NCBI RefSeq assembly: GCF_000499205.1
Contig: NZ_AWUK01000017.1
Location: 1 to 64,000 of the forward strand
DNA from: Paenibacillus sp. MAEPY2
Lineage (GTDB): Bacteria > Bacillota > Bacilli > Paenibacillales > Paenibacillaceae
Length of the DNA: 64,000 bases
Direction: 5' to 3'
In this document: one piece after another, positions 18,815 through 26,668 of the stretch
Numbering within the stretch: the first letter of the stretch is position 1
How the letters are laid out: every line of letters starts with the position of its first letter
Made by a program: the position numbers and the translations under genes
The notes under the pieces: generated by a model
Told to the model about the DNA's origin: nothing
Database searches by the model: none
The model's input: only the letters and a program-made list of their open reading frames with translations

Positions 18815-19164
18815 GAGACGACCTCCAGACCTGAGAGAGCAGTTCCCTCATTTTCGTAAATCGGCATAATCTTGAACAATCCCGACATTTCCAGCAAACG
18901 ATACACTGGCGGATTAACATCACAGACAACCATCTTGCCGCCTTTATTCTTAATGAGCTTGTATCTTCCCAAAATGACACCCAGACCCGAACTGTCCATA
19001 AATTGCAGATCTTTCAGGCTGAGTACCAGATGCTCGCATTGTCTGCGCTGAATAGCTTCATCCATCTGCATCCGTACCATGTCAGCTGTATGGTGATCCA
19101 GCTCCCCGGATAATCGCACAATCAGAATCCCGCGGTGATGTTCCATTTCCACATGCAAGTTCAC
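18811..19164 (-). CDS. spoIIAA: Anti-sigma F factor antagonist
   Basis: STAS-domain protein that, when unphosphorylated, frees sigma F from SpoIIAB. The phosphorylated serine lies in the hallmark [14 protein letters not shown] (Ser58 or 59). Start is GTG at 19164 behind GGGAGGAG. First gene of the spoIIAA-spoIIAB-sigF set; a sigma-H-like promoter precedes it, separate from dacF upstream. Confidence 0.96.
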   Translation of the reverse strand: MNLHVEMEHHRGILIVRLSGELDHHTADMVRMQMDEAIQRRQCEHLVLSLKDLQFMDSSGLGVILGRYKLIKNKGGKMVVCDVNPPVYRLLEMSGLFKIMPIYENEGTALSGLEVVS

Positions 19165-19198
19165 GTTTGCTCACTCTCCTCCCTGTCTTGAACAAAGA

Positions 19199-19226
19199 TT
19201 TCTACGTTTCCGAAGGCTTTTCCTGC
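19199..19226 (-). promoter_or_regulatory. Probable sigma-H promoter of the spoIIA operon
   Basis: Minus strand: GCAGGAAAA (19218-19226) fits the sigma-H -35 RNAGGAWWW exactly, then 12 bases and GTAGAAA (19199-19205) against RNNGAAT. Spacing is right and it lies 35 bases before spoIIAA, as expected because the spoIIA operon is read by sigma-H with Spo0A in Bacillus. Confidence 0.7.
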
Positions 19227-19307
19227 CCCCCGACAAAACTAGAAGAAAACCCCTATTTAACTACAAAATATGTTCAAAGGATGTACGTACCCTGCATCAA
19301 TCGCCAC

Positions 19308-20483
19308 TTAATCGAACAACTTGGAGGTTGTGCGTTTAAACAGCTTCCACCAGCCAGCCTTGTTCACATCCTGAGGAGCCTGAATGTCGAATTCCTTAAT
19401 TACCTCGTTGCCCTGGTAGACGACAAGCTTACCTACACTCTGACCTGCTTTAACCGGAGCTTTTAATTCTTTTGCCATCAGCAATTCATGACGAATCTCA
19501 TCCGATTTCGCACCTTTGCGCATCAGCACACTATAATTTTGCGTTGCATTCAGCGGCAATTCGGACACTTCACCTTTTTCAATTTTCAGGCTGCCCAGCA
19601 GGTCCCCTGACTTGTAAAGAGCTTTCATCGTGTATTGCCCAAAAGCATAGTCAAACATCGAGGACACTTCACTGTTCCGTGTTTTCGTATTGGGTTCTCC
19701 AAGTACAACCGCGATGGTACGCAGCCCGTCCTTCATCGCGGTAGCCGAAAGACAGAACTTGGCTTCGGATGTATATCCTGTCTTCAATCCGTCCGCACCG
19801 GAGTAGAAACGAACTAATTTGTTGGTATTCACCAGCCAAAATGGCTTCTCGCTATCTTTACGAAGGTAGTCCTGGTATGCTCCTGTATATTTCGTGATCC
19901 CGGGATGCTTCAGCAGCTCACGACTCATGACCGCAATGTCATGGGCGGAAGAATAATGGTTCTCTACCGGCAAGCCGTTACAGTTGGAAAAATGAGTATC
20001 CTTCATGCCGAGCTCCTTCGCGCGCTCATTCATTAGCTGCACAAAGGCTTCCTCGGAGCCGGCAATTTTTTCGGCCATCGCTACAGAGGCATCATTACCG
20101 GATGCCATGGCAATGCCTTTTAACATATCATCGACCGTCATCTCTTCTCCAGGCTCCAGAAAAATCTGTGATCCACCCATGGATGCGGCATATTCACTCG
20201 TTCTCACTTTATCCGTCATCTTAAGCTTGCCCGAGTCGACCGCTTCAATGGTGAGCAGCATGGTCATAATCTTCGTAATGCTCGCCGGAGGCAGCTGATC
20301 ATGACTGTTTTTTTCAAAAATAACCGTGCCCGTATCCGCATCCATCAAAATGGCGGAGCGTGCCGACGGGGCCAGATCTGCTCCTCCCGCAGCTTTCGGT
20401 TTTTCTTCAGCCAGCGCTGTTGATGCCACCAGGGGCAGCAGAATACAAAGGGTCATGAACGATGCCATTATTCGTTTCTTCAC
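19308..20483 (-). CDS. dacF: D-alanyl-D-alanine carboxypeptidase (DacF-type PBP)
   Basis: Penicillin-binding carboxypeptidase that trims peptidoglycan pentapeptides; DacF acts on the spore cortex in Bacillus. From the chosen GTG (20483, after GAGGAGG) the 391-aa protein has a signal peptide (about residues 1-26), the active SxxK as SITK at 68-71, SGN at 128-130 and KTG at 234-236, plus the C-terminal PBP5 beta domain. An open extension to 20543 was rejected. It sits directly upstream of spoIIAA, as in B. subtilis. Confidence 0.94.
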   Translation of the reverse strand: MKKRIMASFMTLCILLPLVASTALAEEKPKAAGGADLAPSARSAILMDADTGTVIFEKNSHDQLPPASITKIMTMLLTIEAVDSGKLKMTDKVRTSEYAASMGGSQIFLEPGEEMTVDDMLKGIAMASGNDASVAMAEKIAGSEEAFVQLMNERAKELGMKDTHFSNCNGLPVENHYSSAHDIAVMSRELLKHPGITKYTGAYQDYLRKDSEKPFWLVNTNKLVRFYSGADGLKTGYTSEAKFCLSATAMKDGLRTIAVVLGEPNTKTRNSEVSSMFDYAFGQYTMKALYKSGDLLGSLKIEKGEVSELPLNATQNYSVLMRKGAKSDEIRHELLMAKELKAPVKAGQSVGKLVVYQGNEVIKEFDIQAPQDVNKAGWWKLFKRTTSKLFD

Positions 20484-20674
20484 TAGGGTTACCTCCTCAA
20501 ATGACTTGCTTACTGCATGTTCCATGCATGTACTGCTAATCATTGTCGGCCCGTTTGGACTAAATTATTCCATGTAAAGAATGATTTCCCGAACTTTTTA
20601 TCTAATCGGTGTGAAACACAAAAAAAGTACCTGCACCCACTTCGTTGATGAGCAGCTTGTTACAGCAAATCAAT

Positions 20675-20721
20675 AAAAAAAGCAATCTGCCCCAATGATT
20701 CTCACGAGGGAAGATTGCTTC
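20675..20721 (-). terminator. Terminator of the purine nucleoside phosphorylase gene
   Basis: Minus strand AAGCAATCT ... AGATTGCTT forms the outer stem with a further CC/GG pair inside, followed by TTTTTTT. It lies 14 bases after the phosphorylase stop. Confidence 0.85.
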
Positions 20722-20734
20722 TCTATATTACAAC

Positions 20735-21559
20735 TTACATTTGTGGAATAACAGCCAGAACAAGGGCCAAGAAAGACTCACGAACACGCTCTGTCGTCTC
20801 CATAACCTCATCATGCGATAACGGCTGGTCCAGAATGCCGGCAGCCATGTTGCTGATACAGGAGATACCGAGCACTTCCAGGCCGGCGTGGCGTGCCACG
20901 ATGACTTCGGAAACCGTCGACATGCCCACAGCATCTGCACCCAGTGTACGCAGCATCACGATCTCAGCTGGTGTCTCATAGTTCGGACCGAGCATCCCTG
21001 CATATACACCTTCACGTACATCAAAACCTTGTGAAGCGGCCGTGTCCTTCGCCAGCGCGCGCAAACGGCGGCTATAGGCTTCGGACAGATCCGGGAAGCG
21101 CACACCCAAGGCGGAGTCATTCGGTCCGATTAACGGATTCTTGCCTGTGAGATTCAGATGATCCGAGATCAGCATCAGGTCACCAGCTTCATATGAGGTG
21201 TTCACACCACCTGCTGCGTTCGTTACGAGCAAGGAAGTCACACCCAGTTCTTTCATAACACGTACCGGGAAAGCTGTCAGTTCCGGACCATATCCTTCGT
21301 ACATATGGAAACGACCTTTCATCATGACGACCGGACGGCCTTTAATGGTTCCCACCAATAATTCGCCTTCATGTCCCTCGACTGTGGACACTGGAAAATG
21401 CGGAATATCCTGATAAGCGATGCTGACGCCATCTTCAATCAGTTCTGCCAAAATGCCAAGTCCTGAACCTAAAATCAAACCGACTTCCGGTTTAATGGAA
21501 CTTTTGCTTTGAATGTAAGATGCCGCTTCCAAAATCATCTGTTGGTTTAATCCTGTCAT
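20735..21559 (-). CDS. punA: Purine nucleoside phosphorylase (trimeric PNP family)
   Basis: Cleaves (deoxy)guanosine and inosine to base plus ribose-1-phosphate for purine salvage. Motifs include LGSGLG (phosphate site) near residue 32, GRFHMYEGY near residue 82, NAAGG near 114 and MSTVSE(V) near 215, where the family normally has MSTVPE. The ATG at 21559 follows GGGGGAA and gives 274 aa; the longer frame to 21640 was rejected. Its place between xerD and dacF is conserved in Bacilli (drm-pupG region), although no phosphopentomutase gene is present here. Confidence 0.93.
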   Translation of the reverse strand: MTGLNQQMILEAASYIQSKSSIKPEVGLILGSGLGILAELIEDGVSIAYQDIPHFPVSTVEGHEGELLVGTIKGRPVVMMKGRFHMYEGYGPELTAFPVRVMKELGVTSLLVTNAAGGVNTSYEAGDLMLISDHLNLTGKNPLIGPNDSALGVRFPDLSEAYSRRLRALAKDTAASQGFDVREGVYAGMLGPNYETPAEIVMLRTLGADAVGMSTVSEVIVARHAGLEVLGISCISNMAAGILDQPLSHDEVMETTERVRESFLALVLAVIPQM

Positions 21560-21738
21560 AAGATGTTCCCCCTTGAGTTGAAACGTTCCGTCTGTTTCCG
21601 CAAATGCATCAATTGAAACATACACACTGAATCGATGCATTTGCTTATGTATAACGGCGTTTACGTGTGTTCAATTTATTTTATCCTAAATCGGTCTATT
21701 GTTCCGCTTTTTTTTGCAGATTTATATCCAAGTAGAAA

Positions 21739-22629
21739 CTATTTTGCCCGCGGATGATGAGATTCATAAATCTCTTTCATCGTTTTGCGACCATGATGTC
21801 CATACTGCTGCCCAGGCTGCTCCACATGACCAAGCATGTCCTGCACCGCACGTGTATCTGCCCCACTGGCAATCAGATGAGCGGCAAAGGAGTGACGCAG
21901 CGTATGTGGCGTAATTTCACCTGAGATTCCCGCATCCACCGCTGCTTTTTTGAGCAGCTTCCAGAAGCCCTGACGGGTTAATCTTCTGCCGGACACGTTG
22001 ACAAAGAGAGCCTGCTCGTCCGCCTCATTTTTGACTAACAGGTTGCGATACTCATTCACATAAACACTCGCCCACTGTGCTGCGGGCGCACCTATAGGCA
22101 AAATTCGTTCTTTGCCGGCACCTCCACAGCGGATAAAGCGCATACCTGGTTGTACATCCCTAACGTCCAGCGCAATCAGTTCGGAGACGCGAATGCCTGT
22201 TGCATACAATAGTTCCAGCATGGCCCGGTCACGAACACCCTGCGGTGAACGAGTATCAGGGGATGCGAGCAACAATTCGATCTCTTGGATGGTTAACACC
22301 TGTGGTGGTGTCTTGTCTGCTTTTGGAGCCTCCACATCAAACGTGGGGTCCTGTAATATCTCACCACGCCGCATCAAAAAATGAAAATAGGAGCGCAGGG
22401 ATACGACACTGCGAGCAATAGTAGCATTCGCACGACCTGCCTGTTTCAGCTGACCTATAAACAGGATCACATGCGTCCGGCGTACCTGCTCCGCTTCCCG
22501 GATACCGTATTCTTTATCCGCAAATTCGATGAACTTGTCCACGTCCCGAAGATACGATTCCAGCGTGCTGCTCGACATCCCTTTATCCTCTTCCAAGTAT
22601 AAGGCATAGGCGTGTATCGTCTGCTTCAT
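21739..22629 (-). CDS. xerD: Site-specific tyrosine recombinase XerD
   Basis: Tyrosine recombinase that resolves chromosome dimers at dif with a XerC partner. The N-terminal SAM-like domain (residues 1-95) precedes the catalytic domain; predicted catalytic residues are Arg147 (ATGIRVSEL), Lys173, His242 and Arg245 (HTLRHSFAAH), His268 (MLGH) and Tyr276 (QQYGHH). The segment between the second His and the Tyr is one residue shorter than usual and lacks the common ISTTQIYTH wording. The ATG at 22629 has AGGAG eight bases ahead; a TTG two codons earlier is less likely. Genomic order fur-yqzK-xerD is typical for Bacilli. Confidence 0.9.
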   Translation of the reverse strand: MKQTIHAYALYLEEDKGMSSSTLESYLRDVDKFIEFADKEYGIREAEQVRRTHVILFIGQLKQAGRANATIARSVVSLRSYFHFLMRRGEILQDPTFDVEAPKADKTPPQVLTIQEIELLLASPDTRSPQGVRDRAMLELLYATGIRVSELIALDVRDVQPGMRFIRCGGAGKERILPIGAPAAQWASVYVNEYRNLLVKNEADEQALFVNVSGRRLTRQGFWKLLKKAAVDAGISGEITPHTLRHSFAAHLIASGADTRAVQDMLGHVEQPGQQYGHHGRKTMKEIYESHHPRAK

Positions 22630-22702
22630 GCACAACGCTCCTCATCTGACAGGACTGCCACACGGGCAACCTGCTTCCGTATTTGCATCCCTGGCTGTCC
22701 AG

Positions 22703-22945
22703 CTACTCTCCGTACCAATAGAATAAACGGAGACGCTCTGCCATCGTAGGACGTCCTTCCCCGTTACTAGGCCAAACCGTTTCCTGAAATACTTTAACCG
22801 CATTTCCTGTTGGCATCTGATATTGGTCCACAGGTGAGATCCAGCCGTTGAACAAATCCAGGACATGATAAAACAGATAAACTAATGCAGCAAAAAATAC
22901 GATAAATCGAATAAAACGGAGCCCTCTCCGTAGCGATATAATCAT
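22703..22945 (-). CDS. yqzK: DUF4227 family protein (YqzK-like)
   Basis: 80-aa protein with one hydrophobic segment (about residues 13-32) and a conserved-looking C-terminus ending MAERLRLFYWYGE, matching the DUF4227/YqzK family found between fur and xerD in Bacilli. Function unknown. The ATG at 22945 follows GGAGGGGG eight bases ahead; the open frame reaches 23035 but without a better start. Confidence 0.85.
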   Translation of the reverse strand: MIISLRRGLRFIRFIVFFAALVYLFYHVLDLFNGWISPVDQYQMPTGNAVKVFQETVWPSNGEGRPTMAERLRLFYWYGE

Positions 22946-23050
22946 GGGTTGTACCCCCTCCTGGTTCGAACTGATTCGTCTAGAATCAGGGTATGTCCGC
23001 AAACACAGGAATATGACATTCAGGGTAAACCTCACATCACACGCTGGACC

Positions 23051-23089
23051 AAAAAAGCTCTCCCGTCAAAACCGCCGGTGAGAGCTTGA
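23051..23089 (-). terminator. Terminator of fur
   Basis: Minus strand AAGCTCTCACCG ... CGGGAGAGCTT forms an 11-bp stem followed by TTTTTT, 13 bases after the fur stop. Confidence 0.88.
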
Positions 23090-23101
23090 AGATATGCTAT
23101 G

Positions 23102-23569
23102 TTATTCTTCATCTTTGGGCTTCTGGTCATTTTTAGCTTTGCAACGGTAACAAATCCCATGGAAATCCAGTCGGTGATCTACTACCGAAAAGTTAAATTC
23201 CCGCTCCAGTCGCTCTTCAAGCGGTCCAAGCCAGTCTTCACGTATTTCATCCATACTTCCGCATTGAACACAGATTAAGTGATGATGGTGATGCTTGGAT
23301 GTATCTCCGCGTAGATCATAACGCGCTACACCGTCGCCGAAGTTGATTTTCTCTACAACATGCAGCTCACTCAGCAGTTCGAGGGTACGGTACACGGTTG
23401 CCAGACCGATTTCGGGAGCCTTTTCTTTCACGAGCATGAATACGTCTTCTGCGCTCAGATGATCTTCTTCATTCTCAAGAAGTACTCTTACGGTGGCTTC
23501 CCGCTGGGGCGTTAATTTATATCCTTGGGACTGTAGTTGCTGCTTAATTTTATCGATCCGTGCTTCCAT
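23102..23569 (-). CDS. fur: Ferric uptake regulator (Fur family)
   Basis: Metal-dependent repressor of about normal length (155 aa). The winged helix spans about residues 1-85 (ATVYRTLELL recognition helix); the metal-binding region includes HHHHHLICVQCG near 92 and CYRC near 141, so both CxxC pairs of the structural zinc site are present. Its position next to yqzK and xerD matches the Bacillus fur (yqkL) locus. It is the best candidate to act on the five Fur-like boxes at 39.2-43.5 kb in this window. Confidence 0.92.
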   Translation of the reverse strand: MEARIDKIKQQLQSQGYKLTPQREATVRVLLENEEDHLSAEDVFMLVKEKAPEIGLATVYRTLELLSELHVVEKINFGDGVARYDLRGDTSKHHHHHLICVQCGSMDEIREDWLGPLEERLEREFNFSVVDHRLDFHGICYRCKAKNDQKPKDEE

Positions 23570-23677
23570 TTTCTCCCTCCCCCTAGGAAATCACTGCACA
23601 CTGCAACTTAACCCACTTCTTTCATTATAGGGGGAGTACATAATTAAAGTCAACATTTTACACGTTCACAGCGCAAG

Positions 23678-24307
23678 CTAAGCAGGTAGTAACATCGGCG
23701 TGACCCAACGCATCATCGCAGGTGTGACCCATGTTTCAAATGACGCAACCCCTAACAGCAGCGCTGCCATAACGAGAGTCAACACCATGTAAGAAGCAAA
23801 AGGTTTCTGACGGCCTGGCGTCCGCTGCATCAGAACACGGTTCCGAATAATATATAAGGAAAAGGTCATGGCCGACACACTGCAAATCAGCAGTACCGGA
23901 ATCACAAATAAATTATGAGGTGCAACGGAAACCAGAGCAAACAATAACCCTTTCCAGGAATACTGTCCGACAAGGTAACCCACTGTAAATCCAATAAGCA
24001 CACCTTTCAGAAAATCCAGAACCAGTATGCCCGGCAGGCCGATGACCGATAAACCCAGAATGAAGATCAGACCTACCCATTTTAGATGAAGCATGGCAAT
24101 GTCCCAATAGGTCCCGGTTTCAACAACTTGTCCGCTATGCTGTACCGTCATGAAAAAATTGCCCAGATATCCTTCAAGATCCTGGCGTTGTTCAAGGGAC
24201 AGGGCGTTGACCATCAGGGCGCCAAAAATGACACCCACCAGAAACAAAACAGCCACGAATACATATAACGAGCTTTGGCCTTTGAATGTGAAGTAGGCAG
24301 AGCGCAT
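23678..24307 (-). CDS. spoIIM: Stage II sporulation protein M
   Basis: Membrane component of the DMP (SpoIID-M-P) complex that thins septal peptidoglycan and drives engulfment. About five membrane segments are visible, with the SpoIIM-like PGILVLDFLKGVLIGFTVGYLVGQYSWKG region split across segments 3-4 and VAPHNLFVIP. The frame is open to 24394; I chose the ATG at 24307 (209 aa), close to the Bacillus length, because a sigma-E-like promoter lies inside the extension. The ribosome binding site (AAGGGG, 12 bases away) is only fair. Confidence 0.9.
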   Translation of the reverse strand: MRSAYFTFKGQSSLYVFVAVLFLVGVIFGALMVNALSLEQRQDLEGYLGNFFMTVQHSGQVVETGTYWDIAMLHLKWVGLIFILGLSVIGLPGILVLDFLKGVLIGFTVGYLVGQYSWKGLLFALVSVAPHNLFVIPVLLICSVSAMTFSLYIIRNRVLMQRTPGRQKPFASYMVLTLVMAALLLGVASFETWVTPAMMRWVTPMLLPA

Positions 24308-24371
24308 ACAGGTGCGAGTCCCCTTTCCGGTTATCATGCTGCAAGGATTTCGAATGTAATCCTCATAGTCA

Positions 24372-24401
24372 TTCTTATGAACCGGAATGCACACGTATGA
24401 C
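24372..24401 (-). promoter_or_regulatory. Candidate sigma-E promoter of spoIIM
   Basis: Minus strand GTCATAC (24395-24401), 15 bases, CATAAGAA (24372-24379). This resembles the mother-cell sigma-E pattern (ATA-type -35, CATA-type -10), and spoIIM is a sigma-E gene in Bacillus. The -10 matches at only five of eight positions. Confidence 0.4.
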
Positions 24402-24492
24402 TCTTGTCCAAGATTCAGCTTCCTTCTTCAAGACCAATGTCGTTTCAACACCCCATTTGCTAAATCACTTTATGAGCCTACTACAAATTTCT

Positions 24493-25710
24493 CTACTCCG
24501 ATCTTTCCTTGTTAGACACCTTTCCGTACGTGCCTCCGCCTCCGGATGACAATTCCAGTTGACCATTCCGTGCCGCCACGATAAGGCCTGCGAGAACAGG
24601 TCCAACGACCTCTGCAAGTTCAACCTCACTTGTACGATGCAATACGTTCATTTCCGTTCCAAAGCGGTCCAGCAGCTGGCGCAGCTTGGCTTTCCCCAAA
24701 CCTGGAATGAATTCCAACGGTACCTGATAGTGATAAGCAGGCCGGTTTGCTGGAACATGCGGGCTCTCCCGATCAGCGATGGCCAATATGCGATCAAGTA
24801 CACCCTGCACTAGCTTCACACTGCCACAGTGTGGACAGCGTTCAGCCGACATCGCTTGCTCATCCATAATGCTTCCACAGGCTGCACAATAGGTACGGTG
24901 GTATTTGCCAAGTCTCGGATCCAAGCCATAGTTGGCCATAATACTTCTGCCTTCCTGTCCCTTGAGTGCCATGTTGAATTCTTCAAAGGAAGGCTTTGCG
25001 AGCTGCAACTCGTTATACTCTCGTCCAATCTTACCCAGAGAATGAGCATCCGAGTTGGTCAGAAAAGGAACTTGATCCAGCTCCCGAATGTAGCTGGCCA
25101 TGGATGAATCGGAGCTGAGTCCAAGCTCGACGGCATCGATCAGGCTTGGGTCCAGCACATCAGCCATACGAGGGGCTGTGCTGCCATATATGCCTTTATG
25201 CGGGGTAAAAGCATGCGCTGGCACAATAAGCCCACCCCGCGCTTTAATCTCAGCCTGCATCTCAAGCGCAGGTACATACACCCGCTGAGAGCTCAGGTTC
25301 ACATTTTTCATATAACGTTTCATCCAGTCCGTGAAGGACTTCATCGTTTTCAGATCACGGAAGTAGGCCAGCATATGAAACTCCCGCATCCCCGGTTCAC
25401 GCAGCTCCAATTCCGTACCCAGCAGGATGGTTGTGTCCTGATAAGCAATGCCCCCTCCCTCAAGTTCGGACATCGTGCCGTTCTCCAGCAGCTGTTCGAT
25501 GTCCATTTGCACAACCGGAGAGTGGCAATCAATGACACCGAGTAGATGAATTCCTTTGCGATCCGAGGCTTCCCTGGCAATGTTCTCAAATGTCAGATCA
25601 CGGCTGCCGCTGATTTTGACAGCTTCACCACGTGAGGTTCGGCCAATGTGAATGTGGAGGTCTGCATAACAGGGATCCCAACCCGCAGACGCTGCCCGTT
25701 GCTCATTCAT
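24493..25710 (-). CDS. PHP-domain protein, endonuclease Q-like (YqxK family)
   Basis: 405-aa protein. The N-terminus is a PHP metal-binding domain (ADLHIHIGRTSRG near residue 16, VIDCHSP near 59, HAFTPHKGIYG near 166, TNSDAHS near 219). A zinc ribbon follows (CAACG near 276 and CPHCG near 294), then a helix-hairpin-helix-like segment (FIPGLGKAKLRQLLDRFG near 343). This order is that of EndoQ/TIGR00375 proteins, which cut DNA next to deaminated bases in archaea and some Bacilli. Two bases separate it from nudF, so both are cotranscribed; the pair suggests nucleotide/DNA quality control. Confidence 0.85.
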   Translation of the reverse strand: MNEQRAASAGWDPCYADLHIHIGRTSRGEAVKISGSRDLTFENIAREASDRKGIHLLGVIDCHSPVVQMDIEQLLENGTMSELEGGGIAYQDTTILLGTELELREPGMREFHMLAYFRDLKTMKSFTDWMKRYMKNVNLSSQRVYVPALEMQAEIKARGGLIVPAHAFTPHKGIYGSTAPRMADVLDPSLIDAVELGLSSDSSMASYIRELDQVPFLTNSDAHSLGKIGREYNELQLAKPSFEEFNMALKGQEGRSIMANYGLDPRLGKYHRTYCAACGSIMDEQAMSAERCPHCGSVKLVQGVLDRILAIADRESPHVPANRPAYHYQVPLEFIPGLGKAKLRQLLDRFGTEMNVLHRTSEVELAEVVGPVLAGLIVAARNGQLELSSGGGGTYGKVSNKERSE

Positions 25711-25712
25711 CG

Positions 25713-26288
25713 TTAAAACCGTCCTGTCGTTCTGTAAAGATCCCAGGCATACACAGCCATCATCGTTTTGGCATCACTAATCCGATTCTGATCCATCAAC
25801 TCGTATGCCTCTTCAATCGTAATCTCGGACACTTCGAGAAATTCATCTTCGTCCAAAGCCATGTCTCCTGCTTCCAGCTCTTCGGCGATGTACAAATGGA
25901 TGATCTCATCCGCAAATCCGGGTGACGTATAAAATGAACGCAGATGCCGCAGTGATTTAGCTACATAACCAGTCTCTTCACGCAATTCGCGTGCTGCTGC
26001 CACTTCAGGTTCTTCTCCCGGGTCCAGCTTGCCTGCCGGAATTTCCACTTCGGTACGTCCCATGGCCTGACGATACTGATCTACCACCAACATGCGATCG
26101 CCATTCAGGGCGAGCACTGCGACTGCTCCAGGATGACGGATAATCTCACGGGTAGCGGTTTGGCCGTTGGGCAGCTTCACGGTATCAACCTGTAGCGAAA
26201 TGACTTTACCCTTGAAAATGGGCTCTGTGGATATCGTCTCTTCATCAAGTTTTGGATTGGCCAGGTGCTTAGGATTGGTTGAGTTCAT
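25713..26288 (-). CDS. nudF: ADP-ribose pyrophosphatase (Nudix hydrolase)
   Basis: Hydrolyses ADP-ribose to AMP and ribose-5-phosphate. The Nudix box is complete (GKLDPGEEPEVAAARELREETGYV split over residues ~86-109, with the REL-REETG core). Length 191 aa is normal for YqkG/NudF. It is directly upstream of the EndoQ-like gene and divergent from the mciZ-like gene, the same neighbourhood as in Bacillus. Confidence 0.95.
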   Translation of the reverse strand: MNSTNPKHLANPKLDEETISTEPIFKGKVISLQVDTVKLPNGQTATREIIRHPGAVAVLALNGDRMLVVDQYRQAMGRTEVEIPAGKLDPGEEPEVAAARELREETGYVAKSLRHLRSFYTSPGFADEIIHLYIAEELEAGDMALDEDEFLEVSEITIEEAYELMDQNRISDAKTMMAVYAWDLYRTTGRF

Positions 26289-26332
26289 CTGATTTTCAAC
26301 TCCACTTCTTCAAATTTTGGTTCTCTTTATAC

Positions 26333-26361
26333 GTATAAACCTCTGTTTTTTGGCATATGGT
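26333..26361 (+). promoter_or_regulatory. Candidate sigma-E promoter of the mciZ-like gene
   Basis: GTATAAA (26333-26339), 14 bases, CATATGGT (26354-26361) resembles a sigma-E promoter and lies 48 bases before the ATG. mciZ is a mother-cell gene in B. subtilis, which fits; the sequence match is partial. Confidence 0.35.
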
Positions 26362-26409
26362 GAGCTTATAGCCATTTCAAGCCAATATAGCGAATCAGGG
26401 GGACAACCA

Positions 26410-26544
26410 ATGAACAGTTATTTAACACCGCAATCCGTACACGTGGTCGGACAAGCCAGACAAGTCCAGCTCATCCTCAAACAATGGGTTCGTGAGTGGG
26501 GTCCCGAAGCCAAATTAATCGATATGCTCGCTGGACGCAAATGA
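26410..26544 (+). CDS. mciZ: MciZ-like inhibitor of FtsZ ring assembly (44 aa)
   Basis: 44-residue protein with a strong ribosome binding site (CAGGGGGAC). The pattern V-x-x-VGxA-x-x-x-x-x-x-LK near residues 10-24 followed by a basic/amphipathic tail resembles B. subtilis MciZ (GVVLVGKAWEIRAKLKEYGR), a mother-cell peptide that caps FtsZ filaments. It is divergent from nudF, where mciZ also lies in Bacillus. Similarity is short, so context carries much of the call. Followed by a terminator. Confidence 0.7.
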   Translation: MNSYLTPQSVHVVGQARQVQLILKQWVREWGPEAKLIDMLAGRK

Positions 26545-26590
26545 TTCTGTTCAGGGTCTGTCGTACCCATGAATATAACATGGTTTTGCC

Positions 26591-26630
26591 AAAAAGTCCG
26601 AACTCGGTTTGTACCGGATTCGGACTTTTC
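26591..26630 (-). terminator. Terminator of the PepT-like gene
   Basis: AAAAGTCCGAA...TTCGGACTTTT with an inner GGT/ACC pair; on the minus strand it ends in TTTTTGG. It follows the PepT-like stop at 26669. Confidence 0.75.
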
Positions 26631-26638
26631 GGTTGAAG

Positions 26639-26665
26639 GACGGGGAGTTTAAGCCCCGTCTTTTT
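26639..26665 (+). terminator. Terminator of the mciZ-like gene
   Basis: GACGGGG...CCCCGTC (7-bp perfect stem, 8-base loop) followed by TTTTT on the plus strand. Confidence 0.7.
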
Positions 26666-26668
26666 GAA

